The position numbers and the translations under genes were made by a program. Under the pieces are notes generated by a model that was not told where the DNA came from, ran no database searches, and saw nothing but the letters and a program-made list of their open reading frames with translations. This document shows, one piece after another, positions 33,899-44,189 of a DNA stretch of 64,000 nt (positions are counted from its first letter, which is position 1; the number at the start of each line of letters is the position of its first letter). Origin of the DNA: Leptobrachium leishanense (taxonomy: Eukaryota > Chordata > Amphibia > Anura > Megophryidae); assembly GCA_009667805.1 (NCBI GenBank), contig CM019066.1:118180690-118244689 (forward strand), given 5' to 3'.

Positions 33899-34142
33899 AT
33901 CCACTCTGTTCATTCCTGGACACTGGGAGTTGTTTATTGGCCATTGATCCCATGTGACCTCCACTGCTTTTTGATTGGCCCTTTTTGCACCCATGATGTT
34001 CCTGTTAATTCATTGGTCTCAATTGTCATGTGATCGCCGGCGTACCCGGAAGTGATTTCCCCATACTGATTTTTGGTCCAGCTGTCTGGTATTTGTTTAA
34101 TTTAGGTACCTATATATATTGGGGTGAATATTTAAGGCATAC

Positions 34143-34185
34143 TAGCTTCAGACTAAGCCCAGACGGGCGAAACGCATCAAGCTAT
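34143..34185 (+). ncRNA. Decayed hammerhead-like motif, right end of PLE-C
   Basis: TAGCTT, CAGACTA, GCCC-AGAC-GGGC, GAAAC, GC, ATC, AAGCTA. Stem I and stem II pairings are kept. The core differs from CUGAnGA, and the GUC of the left arm has become AUC. It is probably inactive. Confidence 0.4.
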
Positions 34186-34553
34186 GCCTCCTTGTTGTTG
34201 TTTTTAACTGTATTTTGGTTGGTGTGGGTAGTTGTTTGGGTTTGCTATATGCTGTCTGGTACTCCTTATTACATTACTGGTTATGTAGGTGGCTTGAACC
34301 GCCGAGGTATAGACCCCTTTACCCTTTCATTGTGCAATTTTGCTTATTGATCGGTGGTCCTTGTCCCACCCTCCACACCCTCTACCACCAATCTTGCAAT
34401 TTTTCATTCATTGTCTGTTTATGTGTATTATTAAAATTAACCTACTCTTGGTACTCTAGTTGCACTTTGTGCAAATTGATTCGTTTTTCATGTTGTTTGG
34501 GTTATGCCCTTTTGTTGAGTACCTGGTGCCCCTTTCGTTGTGCTTTTTTTCAG

Positions 34554-36950
34554 TGATGTTACTACCACCCTTAAACACAAGAAACATGCTCACACGAATC
34601 TCACTAAACAGGAACGACTAGCCATTACTTCATTGACCAAAGACAGCAATATTGTAATAAGACCTGCTGATAAAGGCAGAGCTGTTGTAATCATGAATTA
34701 TAAGGAGTAAAGAGCAGAAATTTTGGGTCAACTACATGATGAACATACTTACAAAAAACTGAATGGAGATCCTACACATGTGTTTAGAAACCAAATTGAA
34801 GTGATTTTGATGAGGGGATTGACAATGGGCTGTATTACACAGGATCGTTTTGACTTTTTATTACCCTTACATCCTAAAACGCCCATTTTGTACACTTTAC
34901 CGAAAATCCACAAGGATGCATTATATCCTCCTGGTCGACCGATTGTGTCTGCGTGTGGTGGTCTGCTGGAACCCCTCTCTAAATGGCTTGATTATCTTTT
35001 TAAAGAGTCTGTGATGGGGTTGGAAACTTGTCTAAAAGATACCCCCCAACTCATTGAAGAATTGAAATGTCTATCACTACCGGAAGGCCCAATTGTGCTT
35101 ATGACTTGTGATGTCAGAAGCCTGTATATTGTAATTCCTACGGACGCAGGGATTGAGGCTATGCGCCAACTGCTCACCCATTCTGTTGTGAATCAGGGAC
35201 CCCCAATTGAATTCGTTTTGGAATTATTGGAGATAGTGCTAAGTTATAACTATTTCCGCTTTGAATCTCAATGGTTCCAACAAATTATGGGGATGTCCAT
35301 GGGTGCGGCGGTAGCACCGCTGTATGCTAATTCGTTCATGTATGCCTTTGAACAACAAGAAATAATTTCAAAATTTAAACATCAAATTGTATACTATAAA
35401 AGATTTATTGACGATGTGTTTATCATCCTATCAGATACAATACAGGGAGCTGGCCAATTGGTGCAACAGATCAATGAACTTGATTCTCCTATTAAGATCA
35501 CGGCAGAAATTGACACGGAGTCAGTGGATTTTCTGGATTTACAAATCTCTCGAAATGGGAATTCTTTGGATTATACCCTTTTCCAGAAATTAACAGACCG
35601 GAATACGTTGCTGCACATGTCGAGTTCGCATCCGACTCATTTGAAACACTCGCTACCTTATACTCAGTTCCTTAGGGTCTTTCGTAACATCTCTAATGAT
35701 CGTAACAACTCTAATGATGAGAGAGCACAGACCCAAATCAATGAAATGTGGACCCGGTTTAGTACACGGGGTTATCCCACATATGTGTTAAGGGAAGCAC
35801 TGGAAAGCTGCCATCAGGAACAGGAGGACAGAAGGATTCTACAGCCTACCCTTTTTTTTCGACGGCCTATACACCGAGATCTAATGATATTGGCCGTATC
35901 TTGAGAAAGAATTGGCCGATTTTGGCAAATGATCGGACACTACCAAATACGTTCAAGAATCCGCCACTTTTTAGCCATCGAAGGTCATGTAATCTACGCG
36001 ACATTTTAGTTAACACTGATCCTGTACGCTCGTATTCAACTATTAACATGAATCAACATCCTGGGTGTTTTTGCTGTTTAGGCTGCGTGACGTGTAGCCA
36101 TATGATCTCGGGGGTCTCTTTCTGTCACCCACACACTAGACGTAAATATTTGATTAAACATCGTATAACATGTACCACAGACCATGTGATATACAAGATT
36201 TCATGCCCATGTGGACTCAATTATGTGGGCAAGACTGACACCTCTTTGAGAGAAAGGATCAAAGGTCACAGATCTTCTATACGTCTGGCTTATCGAGATG
36301 GGTCCAGTGATAAACCTATAGCTCGACACTTCCTGGAGAAGGGCCATTGTCAGGATCGTGAGGATGGCACCTGGGTGGCATTTGGATGTCAGGGGTATGA
36401 GCCCAGGATGCAGTGTCCTGCACTGAATAGCAGGTGGGAAGGGGTATGGAGGATGATATGGAAATAAACTGACCGGATGATTCTCAGAAGGATGATGGTG
36501 GAGTTTCAGGAAACATAAATAATAAACAGGAACAGATTGGTACAGCAGAGCAGCGAGTTAGTAGCACCTCACTCTCTCAGCACAAGAGCTGTAATGAACC
36601 GGGAATGTTAATTGTGGGGCAGAGCCCTTTATTTTGTGAGTCAGGTGTGTTGTTTGTGATTTAACTGTTGCATTGCTGGATGCTGATACTGAATGCTGGT
36701 TACAGGGCAGGAACAGTACATGGAAGTGTACCACCGGGGGGGTTCCAGAATGGCTACAGCCAGGGATCCTGACAGCCATCAGGTGCCCATGATGAAGTTC
36801 ATAGCGATTGACCACATACCGACCCCAAGGAGAGGGGGTGATTGGAGCAACATGTTGCTTAGAAGGGAGACCTTTTGGATCAGGGAATTAAACTCGATAT
36901 TCCCCCTGGGTCTGAATGAGAGACTGTCTTATCAAGCTTTCCTTGGATGA
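34554..36950 (+). pseudogene. PLE-D reverse transcriptase and GIY-YIG endonuclease
   Basis: This continues from the fragment at 25903. Visible in order are RPADKGRAVVIMNYKE followed by a stop (34708-34710), YTLPKIHKDALYPPGRPIVS, MTCDVRSLYIVIPTDAG and MGMSMGAAVAPLYANSFMY. The catalytic YKRFIDDVFII comes next (FIDD at about 35404-35415), then DFLDLQISRNGNSLDYTLFQ and TDRNTLLHMSSSHPTHL. A frame break lies near 35880-35904. The linker CFCCLGCVTCSHM and HPHTRRKYLIKHRITCTT follow, then the nuclease YKISCPCGLNYVGKTDTSL. A solo LTR sits at 36348-36774, and the last part, MMKFIAIDHIPTPRRG to LGLNERLSYQAFLG, follows it. The main RT frame is 393 codons. It is close to PLE-A and, more distantly, PLE-B. 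Confidence 0.87.
36348..36774. mobile_element. 427-bp solo LTR in the GIY-YIG region of PLE-D
   Basis: The ends are TGTCAGGATC and GATCCTGACA (TG...CA), flanked by the 5-bp duplication GCCAT at 36343-36347 and 36775-36779. The PLE protein reads up to the left flank and resumes after the right flank. A polyadenylation-like AATAAA lies inside (about 36520). A 5-bp duplication fits several LTR retroelement groups. No internal retroelement coding is present. Confidence 0.8.
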
Positions 36951-37651
36951 CTCTAACCATAATTTTTTCCCCCTTCATTTCACAGGTGTTAGACGAGACA
37001 ACTTTTCACAGTATAGACTGTCCGTCCCGCGATATATCACCTATATCATGTCTATGGAGTGGGTTGACTACTTGGGCTTATATATACCCTTTTTAGTTAT
37101 TGGTTTAGAGATACTTATATGGGTACAGGAATCCCTTTAAGAGACCCTATAGGTTAAATTAATGGACATCTCACTCAGTACTTTTTGGGTTAATTTAGGA
37201 GCTCCGGCGTAGGGACATGTTTAGTATCTAGTTCGGTTGATGGGGATTCTCACTTGATAGTCCAGCGTGGTTCCAATATGGGTGCTATTGTTTTTATCTT
37301 TCATTCTTGTGGTTTGTCTCCCTGTTGATTTAGCAATCGATTTCATGCTGCTTGCTTAATTGTTCTCTAAGTATTGGGGGGTAATATGAACTGCCATATG
37401 TTTTATGTCTTAGTTCATAGTGGAGTCATGTATTCTGTGCGATTATGCTTATGCTTATTCCTCCCGTTTTCACAGAGTCTACACAGCGAGATAGCATTTG
37501 GTTGCCATGGTGTTGGTTGGGTCACGGGGTTTTGAGCCGGTACTCTGACGTCACTCTTAGGAGACGGCGTTCGCTCAGCATGGGGAGGGCAGTGGCACTA
37601 AAATGTGGTGAGTATGTTTTCTATATATAAATGTCGTTTGTATCCCTTTTT

Positions 37652-37695
37652 TATATCCTGATGAAAGTCCACGGATAGTGGACTGAAACGTCGAT
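37652..37695 (+). ncRNA. Hammerhead-ribozyme-like motif of PLE-D
   Basis: ATC, CTGATGA (37658-37664), a perfect 7-bp stem AGTCCAC-GGATA-GTGGACT, GAAAC (37685-37689), GTC, GAT. Stem I is ATC/GAT, and helix III would be AC/GT with no loop. All conserved core bases are present. Such a short helix III usually needs a dimer or partner strand, as known for PLE hammerheads. Confidence 0.7.
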
Positions 37696-37829
37696 CTTTT
37701 CTAAACAATAAATTTTGTAATTGTGGAAGACCGTGACAGGTATGCCGTCCATACATTGTGTATTCTACGACTATCTGAGCCGGATGGGCACCAGGCATTG
37801 CTGATCCAAGAGTGCATGAATTCTCGAGT

Positions 37830-37831
<2 letters not shown>

Positions 37832-37872
<41 letters not shown>
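37832..37872. repeat. (TA)n microsatellite in PLE-D
   Basis: About 20 TA units near the right border of PLE-D. Confidence 0.9.
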
Positions 37873-37879
<7 letters not shown>

Positions 37880-37900
37880 ATGGGGTACATTGGCGACTGT

Positions 37901-38813
37901 GACCGTCTTAAGCAAATTATGATCATAACTTTGTGAACAGAATCTCCATCATTTTACCTCAGTCAGGTTTTGTGAGCATTTTTAAAACTGTTTTTTTTCC
38001 CCACAGAAAATGATGGAAGAAGGTGGATAATAATAATGTGGAGTGCTCTTTCTTGGTGTTTTGTATATATATATATATATATATATTATATTATATTTTA
38101 ATTCATACAGGTTGATGGATCATTTCTGTTACTTCCTTGGTCATTAGGAGCTTCCAAAAATTTGAGTTTTTAGGATTAGACAATAAACAAATCATGAAGA
38201 AACTTATCTCATAAAAACATTTTAAATAACATTTGATAGTTATGAAAAGTGTCAAAAGGTTTAATAATATTAATTTTCAACAGCAAAAAATAGGAAACAG
38301 AATGGAGAACAATCATGGCATACACTGGATTTTAATGCAATGTTAGTTTAAAAGCTAAATCTAGACTCACACAGAGAGCTTCTCTGTATGAGAGAAGTGC
38401 TATTAATAAGCACTATTGACAGGCTCCAGTTGTTCTGATCAATCAATTTTGTACCTTGCAGCTACAATGTGAAATTATATTTTCTCTTACACAGGTGACT
38501 AAAGATTCTCTTGGACTGAAATAATAGACAGCATATCCCCTTTGTCTTGATCAACTTCATTTGGCTCTTCCATTGTCCCCAGTAGAACTGAAATATCCAG
38601 GCTTGGAGCCAAAAAAATATAGAACTCAATGAGTTTAATTTTACATAACAACCACAAGAACCATATGGTATAATTTGTCCATCATAAATACCCCTCATTC
38701 AAACAAAACCTTAAACATCTGATCCTAATTATGATATTAATATAACTTCCACAAAAAAAAATAGTACACTGGAGAAATACGTGTGCAAGCCCGAAATTCT
38801 GTAAACAAAAGTC
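37901..38813. other. AT-rich spacer
   Basis: It contains a (TA)n run at 38064-38090. No gene recognised. Confidence 0.4.
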
Positions 38814-38821
38814 ATCAGATC

Positions 38822-39188
38822 CAGGGCTTTTTTTCTGCCAGTACAAGACAGTATGTGAGCATTACTGTGAATTTTATTGTGGGGGAGCTCTGTGATACGC
38901 TCATTGCGCACCACATATTACTCTGACTTTTATTGCTGTGGAACTTTATGATATACCCATTCACACTGCACATTACTGTGAGTTTAGTGGGAATAGTTTG
39001 AGGGGGGACAGCATTTCATCCTTGGGGGCCTGGCCCCAGCTCTATTCACTGTCTGCATGCTGGCATGTGCCTTTTATTCACTGGCTGCATGCAAGCGTAT
39101 GCCATCTTTTCATTGGCTGCTCGCTGCCTGCCACTTTATGAAAATTCATGATAAGTACCCCCATCTTTTTTACTAGAAAAAAACACTG
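38822..39188. mobile_element. 367-bp hAT-type MITE
   Basis: Ends CAGGGCTTTTTTTCT and AGAAAAAAACACTG are imperfect inverted repeats. The flanks ATCAGATC (38814-38821) and ATCAAATC (39189-39196) are an 8-bp duplication with one change. No coding. Confidence 0.65.
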
Positions 39189-39196
39189 ATCAAATC

Positions 39197-39512
39197 TATC
39201 TCTTACGGTGATCTACAACAAATCATATAATTGGATCAAGGCAAAAATCAAGAATAGAGCTGAGGAACAGAGATATCCTCTTGTGGTTTACCATGAGCTC
39301 AGCACCACCATTAGGATGCGAATAATAAATCCGTGTAAAAAATATTGCACAAATTATAAGAATTAAATGTGTCACAATTTTAACTAACGAGAATGGTCCA
39401 AAATGGATGCAGATTCCTCTCACGTCAGAAAATTAAGGAGAGTATGGTACAGAATTTATGCTAGTAGAGGAGGAATGTTGGTACCTTAAGTACACACAGA
39501 ACTGTCATAGTA
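39197..39512. other. Spacer
   Basis: No feature recognised. Confidence 0.4.
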
Positions 39513-39513
39513 T

Positions 39514-39695
39514 AAGGGTCTGTTCACTAAAGGTGAAACACAGGAGAATTGGCAGGAGAAGTGAAAATTCTAGGTCAAAATAGCCAATCCAGACAAATTC
39601 TCTCATTTATGTCACTTTCCAAATTGGCTACTTGGGTCTAGATTGTTCTCTTCTCCTGCCAATTGTCCTGAGGTTCACCCTTTAGTGAATAGACC
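39514..39695. mobile_element. Short MITE with TTCACTAAAGG ends
   Basis: Left GGGTCTGTTCACTAAAGGTG and right CACCCTTTAGTGAATAGACC are inverted repeats. Internally it shares GTGAAAATTCTAGGTCAAAA with the elements at 56664-57145, so the two families are related. The target duplication is unclear. Confidence 0.6.
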
Positions 39696-40737
39696 AGATA
39701 GTCTTCCAAACTTTGTAAAGTCCCTTCCAATAAACACTCTATTATAATCATTGTACATTTTGTTTTCTTTCTTAAATATAGATTCTGAAACAGCTTAAAT
39801 ATCCAAGAAGTTAGATATGTGAGTATTTGATATAATGAAAAAATGACCAATTATTTTGAAATACTTAAACTGAAAATATTTGACTTTATCAGTCAATGCC
39901 AAGTCCTGTTAACAGTATTTCTATTTTCTCATTTAACTTGTTTAGTTGTTTTTTTAAATCTCGTTACAACTAAATACTCAATTTTAACAGTTGTTTAATT
40001 CAGCTTACATTTTCATCGTCACAGATTCATATTTACTTTGTGTTCTAATGCTCTACATTGTGCTAATATACACTTTTATCCCCCTCTAAAAAAATTCACC
40101 TTATATAGTTACATGGAATAAATGAATTAAACACACGAACGTTAATTTTTAAGTTTACAGAACTGAGTAATTATAATGCCATTGTGAAAATGCAGTCTTT
40201 TATCTTGGCTTTGAATGTAATTTTTCTGCCAAATGAATTCCCTTGATACATAGCTTCCTGGAATGACAACATAAAGGAGGCTTATAATCAGATAGAAACA
40301 GATATATTTCTGATTCTTTGCACCTGTTGACATTGTAGTTCAAAGCAATACATCAATCTTCGGATGCTGATGGATCTTTTATTGTATTAGACCTTGCAAA
40401 ATATGTATAAGTAAATTAATTCCCACAGTTTTTTCAACAAATATTTTTACTACTCAATCACAAACATCTGATTATAGACAAGCAAGTACTGAAGAAAAAT
40501 GAACGTGTGCTCTAATGTGCTTTATTAAACCCTTTGGTTTTTGTTATAAAAATTATTAGCATACCATTTGAAACACAGGGAATGCAGTTAACACCAAAAT
40601 GATTAACTATGTTTGAAACATTCTCTATTTCCACACAGAGACAAAGACTAAGATTTTCTAAATTTGCCTTTTTTTGTTTTAACGCTTACATACATAAATA
40701 TTGGGTTGCATTCCAATTCACCTACTGTAGCCTGCTT
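39696..40737. other. AT-rich spacer
   Basis: No gene recognised. Confidence 0.4.
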
Positions 40738-41790
40738 TTATTGTCTGCCAAAGGTACAAAATATCCTCTCCACCGGGTTGCCCGATTGCAGCAGAAATAG
40801 ACAACTTAACTCAAAATAGCAGCATTTTTGTAGCTAGAATATTACATTCACTGGTTGAGGATCTCCCCTCTTATTTGCAGGATACCAGGGCCCTCCTGAA
40901 TATACTATCTACTTTTGAGCTAAATACAGACTATAGTCTTTGCAGTCTGGATGTTGAGGTGTTGTATAGTTCCATTCCCCATCAACAGGGGATCAAACAT
41001 GTAAAAATGGTTCTGACAGAGGCAGAAACAATAAATGGATAAGTTGTAGAGTTCACTGGAGAATTATTGCAATTCATCCTTGAACACAACTTCTTTATAT
41101 TCAACGGTAAATTCTTTAGACAGGTTAGGGAGACTACAATGGGCACGGCGGTGGCACCCTCATATGCCAACATATACTTGGGGATTTGGGAAAGAGAGGT
41201 GATCTTCAGTGAGAAAAACTTAGTATACTCAACATATACTACTATGGTTAAGGTTTATCGATGACATCTTCATTATCTGGAGAAGCACTAAGGAAAGGTT
41301 TGACAAATTTGTTGCTACCCTGAGCAAGAATGAGTTAAATTTACGATTTACCTCAGAATACCAGACTGAGAGTCTGAACTTCTTGGACGTGACCTTATCC
41401 AAGAATGATATGGGAAATACACTCACTACAACGATATTCACCAAACCCACCACAACAAATAACCTCTTGTATTTTAACAGCTTTCTCCCGATCCATCAGA
41501 AATCAAATATTTTGGTTGGTTGGTACCTACGCCTTCGGCGAAATTGTTCATCACTCGATGACTTTGTAAAAGAAGCGAAGATACTAACAGAGAAGTTTAA
41601 AGCAAGGGGATATCCCAATTGTTGTCTGAAATATGTATATCAGAGAGCTTTAGGAACAGAAAGAGACACCTTAATGAAAGCTAAAATAAAGACAGATGAC
41701 CAGAAGATACAATTGATTGCCAATTATGACTGCCAACATACATAAATTAGGAAAAATTTCAATAAATATTGGGCAATCCTAGTTGAGGAT
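40738..41790 (+). pseudogene. PLE-E: Penelope-like reverse transcriptase remnant
   Basis: The remnant enters near the PKIHK region (reading PPG-P-I as SPPGCPIAAEIDNLTQ), then LHSLVEDLPSYLQDTRALL, LCSLDVEVLYSSIPHQQG, ETTMGTAVAPSYANIYLG and the catalytic RFIDDIFIIWRSTKERF. It continues through LNFLDVTLSK, GWYLRLRRNCSSLDDFVK and KARGYPNCCLKYVYQRAL to LIANYDCQH. It shares these motifs with PLE-C. Frameshifts occur near 41040 and 41260, and there is a stop at 41040-41042. Both the N-terminal part and the whole GIY-YIG domain are missing. Confidence 0.82.
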
Positions 41791-41865
41791 GACGACTTAA
41801 CGTCATGAGATGAATATTCCTCATCAAGGAATGAGATAAGTTGTCTGTTTTATTTGTATATACAG

Positions 41866-42010
41866 TGGCAAGAAAAAGTATTTTAACACTTTAAATCTAG
41901 TTTACTGAGTGAATTGATAATAAAAGGTCATCTAATTTTGATCACAATCACTACTATAGGCAACACAATGTGCTTATGTCACAAACCTACCACGCCATAT
42001 GCCATACCTC
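41866..42010 (+). mobile_element. Tc1/mariner-type element end
   Basis: ACAGTGGCAAGAAAAAGTAT, then CACTTTAAATC and AAAGGTCATCTAATTTTGAT, resemble the terminal inverted repeat and subterminal part of a mariner-type family known across vertebrates. The opposite end was not found, so it is a fragment. The family match is from memory. Confidence 0.5.
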
Positions 42011-42088
42011 CCCTCCATAGCGCATACCGCAAAGAGATCAGGTTTAGGTCCTCCCTCCACACGGTCGCGCTGTGCTCAACATTAGTTT

Positions 42089-42266
42089 CAGCAAGATACA
42101 TTACATTGTGTCAGTCCTTGGACAGTTCCACTTGTGAAATAGATTGATAACATGTTCCACCTTTCAGGTACTATCCAAGGTCTGAAAGGTGGAACATGTT
42201 ATCAATCTATTTCACAAGTGGAACTGTCCAAGGTCTGACACAATGTAATGTAATGTTACCTTGCTG
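42089..42266. repeat. Near-perfect long hairpin (arms of about 75-80 bp)
   Basis: The left arm ACATTACATTGTGTCAG to GGTGGAACATG-type sequence is mirrored by the right arm CTGAAAGGTGGAACATGTTA to GACACAATGTAATGT. The loop, of about 14 bases, is around GTACTATCCAAGGT. Only a few mismatches are visible. It may be the core of a foldback MITE. Confidence 0.8.
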
Positions 42267-42521
42267 AAAGCAGACAGACTGAAAGAAAATAATCCAGCTG
42301 CATGCATTCAGCAAAGAAAAACAGACCTCATTATTACATTTAAATTAAGTTAGGAAACCTAAACTTTCAGCCCAAAATTCCCAAAAATGCAAAAATAATC
42401 CTAACAAATAAATAAATGCAGACACTTCTTGCAGTGAAAAAAATAAATGGTTTAATAAATTTTTAATATTATATTACTCACAAAAAAGGGAAAACAAAAT
42501 AAACAAAATAACCCATTGAAA

Positions 42522-42616
42522 CAGACTGCCGAATCGACCCGAATTGCCGAAACGAACCTGAAAAAAAAGGGCCGAAAAAAAACGAACCGAAAAAAAAACC
42601 AACGTGCACATCCCTA
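42522..42616. mobile_element. hAT element end related to the element at 4438-6150
   Basis: It contains GCCGAATCGACCCGAATTGC and ends CGTGCACATCCCTA, the inverted form of the TAGGGATGTGC start at 4438. The body upstream (about 42270-42520) is probably part of it, but the other end was not found. Confidence 0.6.
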
Positions 42617-42619
42617 GTA

Positions 42620-44180
42620 GTTGCACTGCTTGAGAATGCACCATGATTGAAAAGGGGTTCCCTGGATTATTCTCCTAATAGGGAAGCAAGGCTATCAAGA
42701 CTCAAAGGGGTGCTCTGGTAAAATAGAGCCTACTTTTTTGCCCTTAAATAATTGGGCAGTTGTTGCTGACAGCATCTGCCCAATTTCTTTTTAAATATAT
42801 TTATTTTAAGTGATTTTACTCACCAGCTCTACTGTGGCCCATGCAATCTGGAAGTTCTTGCAGCTTTGCTATACAATTTGCGTGACTACAAAAATTGCAT
42901 AGCGTAGAATCTGGAAAATCCGCATTACTTGGTACCATATTGCCTGCACAGAGGAATCAAAGTATATCAGTTCCCTCTCTGAGAACTCGCGTAGGCATTC
43001 TCAGAGAGGGCGACACGGCACGCTCTCAGCATACGACGCCACTAGTGACTGATCCGGTGCCCGGGAAATTTGAAGTAACTGCTGATTAGGCTGGATGGGT
43101 GAAGGAAACTCCTCCACTTCACCTAGTGATTTTATCACACCGGGCTCAAGGGATTGGGGCACTCCTTACATCCTGACCACTTTAAAAAGATAAAATTTGA
43201 CAGGATGAGTAGAGTGTTTCTTTAAAGGGAGGGGCCCAGTCAACAGCCTGCACCCTCGGCAGGCTTAACTCTGCCCTGGAGTGCTGGCTCTAACTTCACA
43301 GAGTACATCATCATTGTGTGACATACCATGTAATGAAGATTATGAAGGTCTGTAAATGTTTACATATTACAAACACGATGACATATTAATTCCATTATTC
43401 CAGAAACTATTGATATTCTTATCAAGGTGAGATAGAGATTTGCTTCAGAATATCCCCAAAGTACACATTTTACATATATTGTACACATTTTATACATTAG
43501 CATCAATTGAGTTTATTATCATTGCAAAACAACTAATAAAAAAAATTGTTTTGATTCTCAAAAAACTATCAGTGAATGTCATGTTGCCTAGCAACTAGAA
43601 ACTTATTCTGGTGCTTTCTTTTTCAAGGAACATCTGTTTTTACGTTCTCATGCATTAAGCCAATCTGTAGAGAATTAATAAATTCGATATAGCTACCCAG
43701 CCAACTCATTTAATGCTGTCAGTTTTGACAAGATTAATGATATTAAAAAAGCTTCTGAACTCTATTACAAATGACATCCTAAGTTTTTGGTTTAATCTGT
43801 TTTCATTTTTCATAAAGCGTAGTAAAAAAATGCTTTGACAAATCAAGTGATATTTATCTATGTATATAATTTCCTGTTGCATTTTTAATACCACTGATCG
43901 GACATCACCTTTGGCCTAGATTTTACAAATGAAAAATTAGGGATTATTTCAACTCGGCAGCTGCCTGTAAATGTAATTTTGGTTTATTAAATATGACTAT
44001 TTGTGCATTCATAAATATTAGGAGCCTTGAGAAATTCGAGACTTATTTAAAAATTTTAAACTTTTAAATGCTTCGAAATAAACTGTACTGCTTTTTTAAG
44101 ATATGTAATTTTAATGGATTTGATAATTGTTTTATGTAGGACCTAGATTTTAGAAGTAAATGGTAGAGAATACAGTTTTA
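42620..44180. other. Spacer, possibly with a degraded MITE
   Basis: AAAGGGGTGCTCTGG near 42697 and AGAGTGTTTCTTTAAA near 43210 form a weak inverted pair, possibly a decayed element of about 530 bp. Nothing else is recognised. Confidence 0.35.
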
Positions 44181-44189
44181 AAACATAAC

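Larger units (their letters stand above)
26060..34553 (+). mobile_element. PLE-C: nearly complete Penelope-like element, inserted in PLE-D
   Basis: The order is: inverted terminal region (26060-26770), coding sequence (26857-29698), 3' non-coding region with internal tandem duplications (about 31470-32402 and 33903-34553), and the terminal region in forward orientation, matching the left arm. A 14-bp target duplication flanks the whole insertion. It was later hit by a CR1 LINE (29717-31465) and by a putative solo LTR (32403-33898). Confidence 0.85.
25903..37900 (+). mobile_element. PLE-D: Penelope-like element split by PLE-C
   Basis: The coding sequence begins at 25903, is broken at 26059 by PLE-C, and resumes at 34554 in the same frame after a 14-bp duplication (TGATGTTACTACCA at 26046-26059 and 34554-34567). 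It ends near 36950. A solo LTR interrupts it at 36348-36774. The non-coding 3' end carries a hammerhead-like motif (37652-37695) and a (TA)n run. After the (TA)n run comes GGCGACTGTGACC, the same bases that follow the (TA)n run at the 5' side. PLE-D is therefore older than PLE-C. Confidence 0.85.
37460..37900 (+). repeat. 3' terminal region of PLE-D
   Basis: Non-coding, with the hammerhead-like motif at 37652-37695, AATAAATTTTGTAATTG at 37708, a (TA)n run at 37832-37872 and a final GGCGACTGTGACC. Confidence 0.65.

Noticed and set aside
26054..34556. Similar open frames at 26054-26514 and 34030-34556 as a duplicated gene
   Set aside because: They are the inverted terminal regions of PLE-C, which are non-coding.
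37598..37915. Minus-strand open frame with repeated YI residues
   Set aside because: The repeat comes from translating the (TA)n microsatellite in the PLE-D end.
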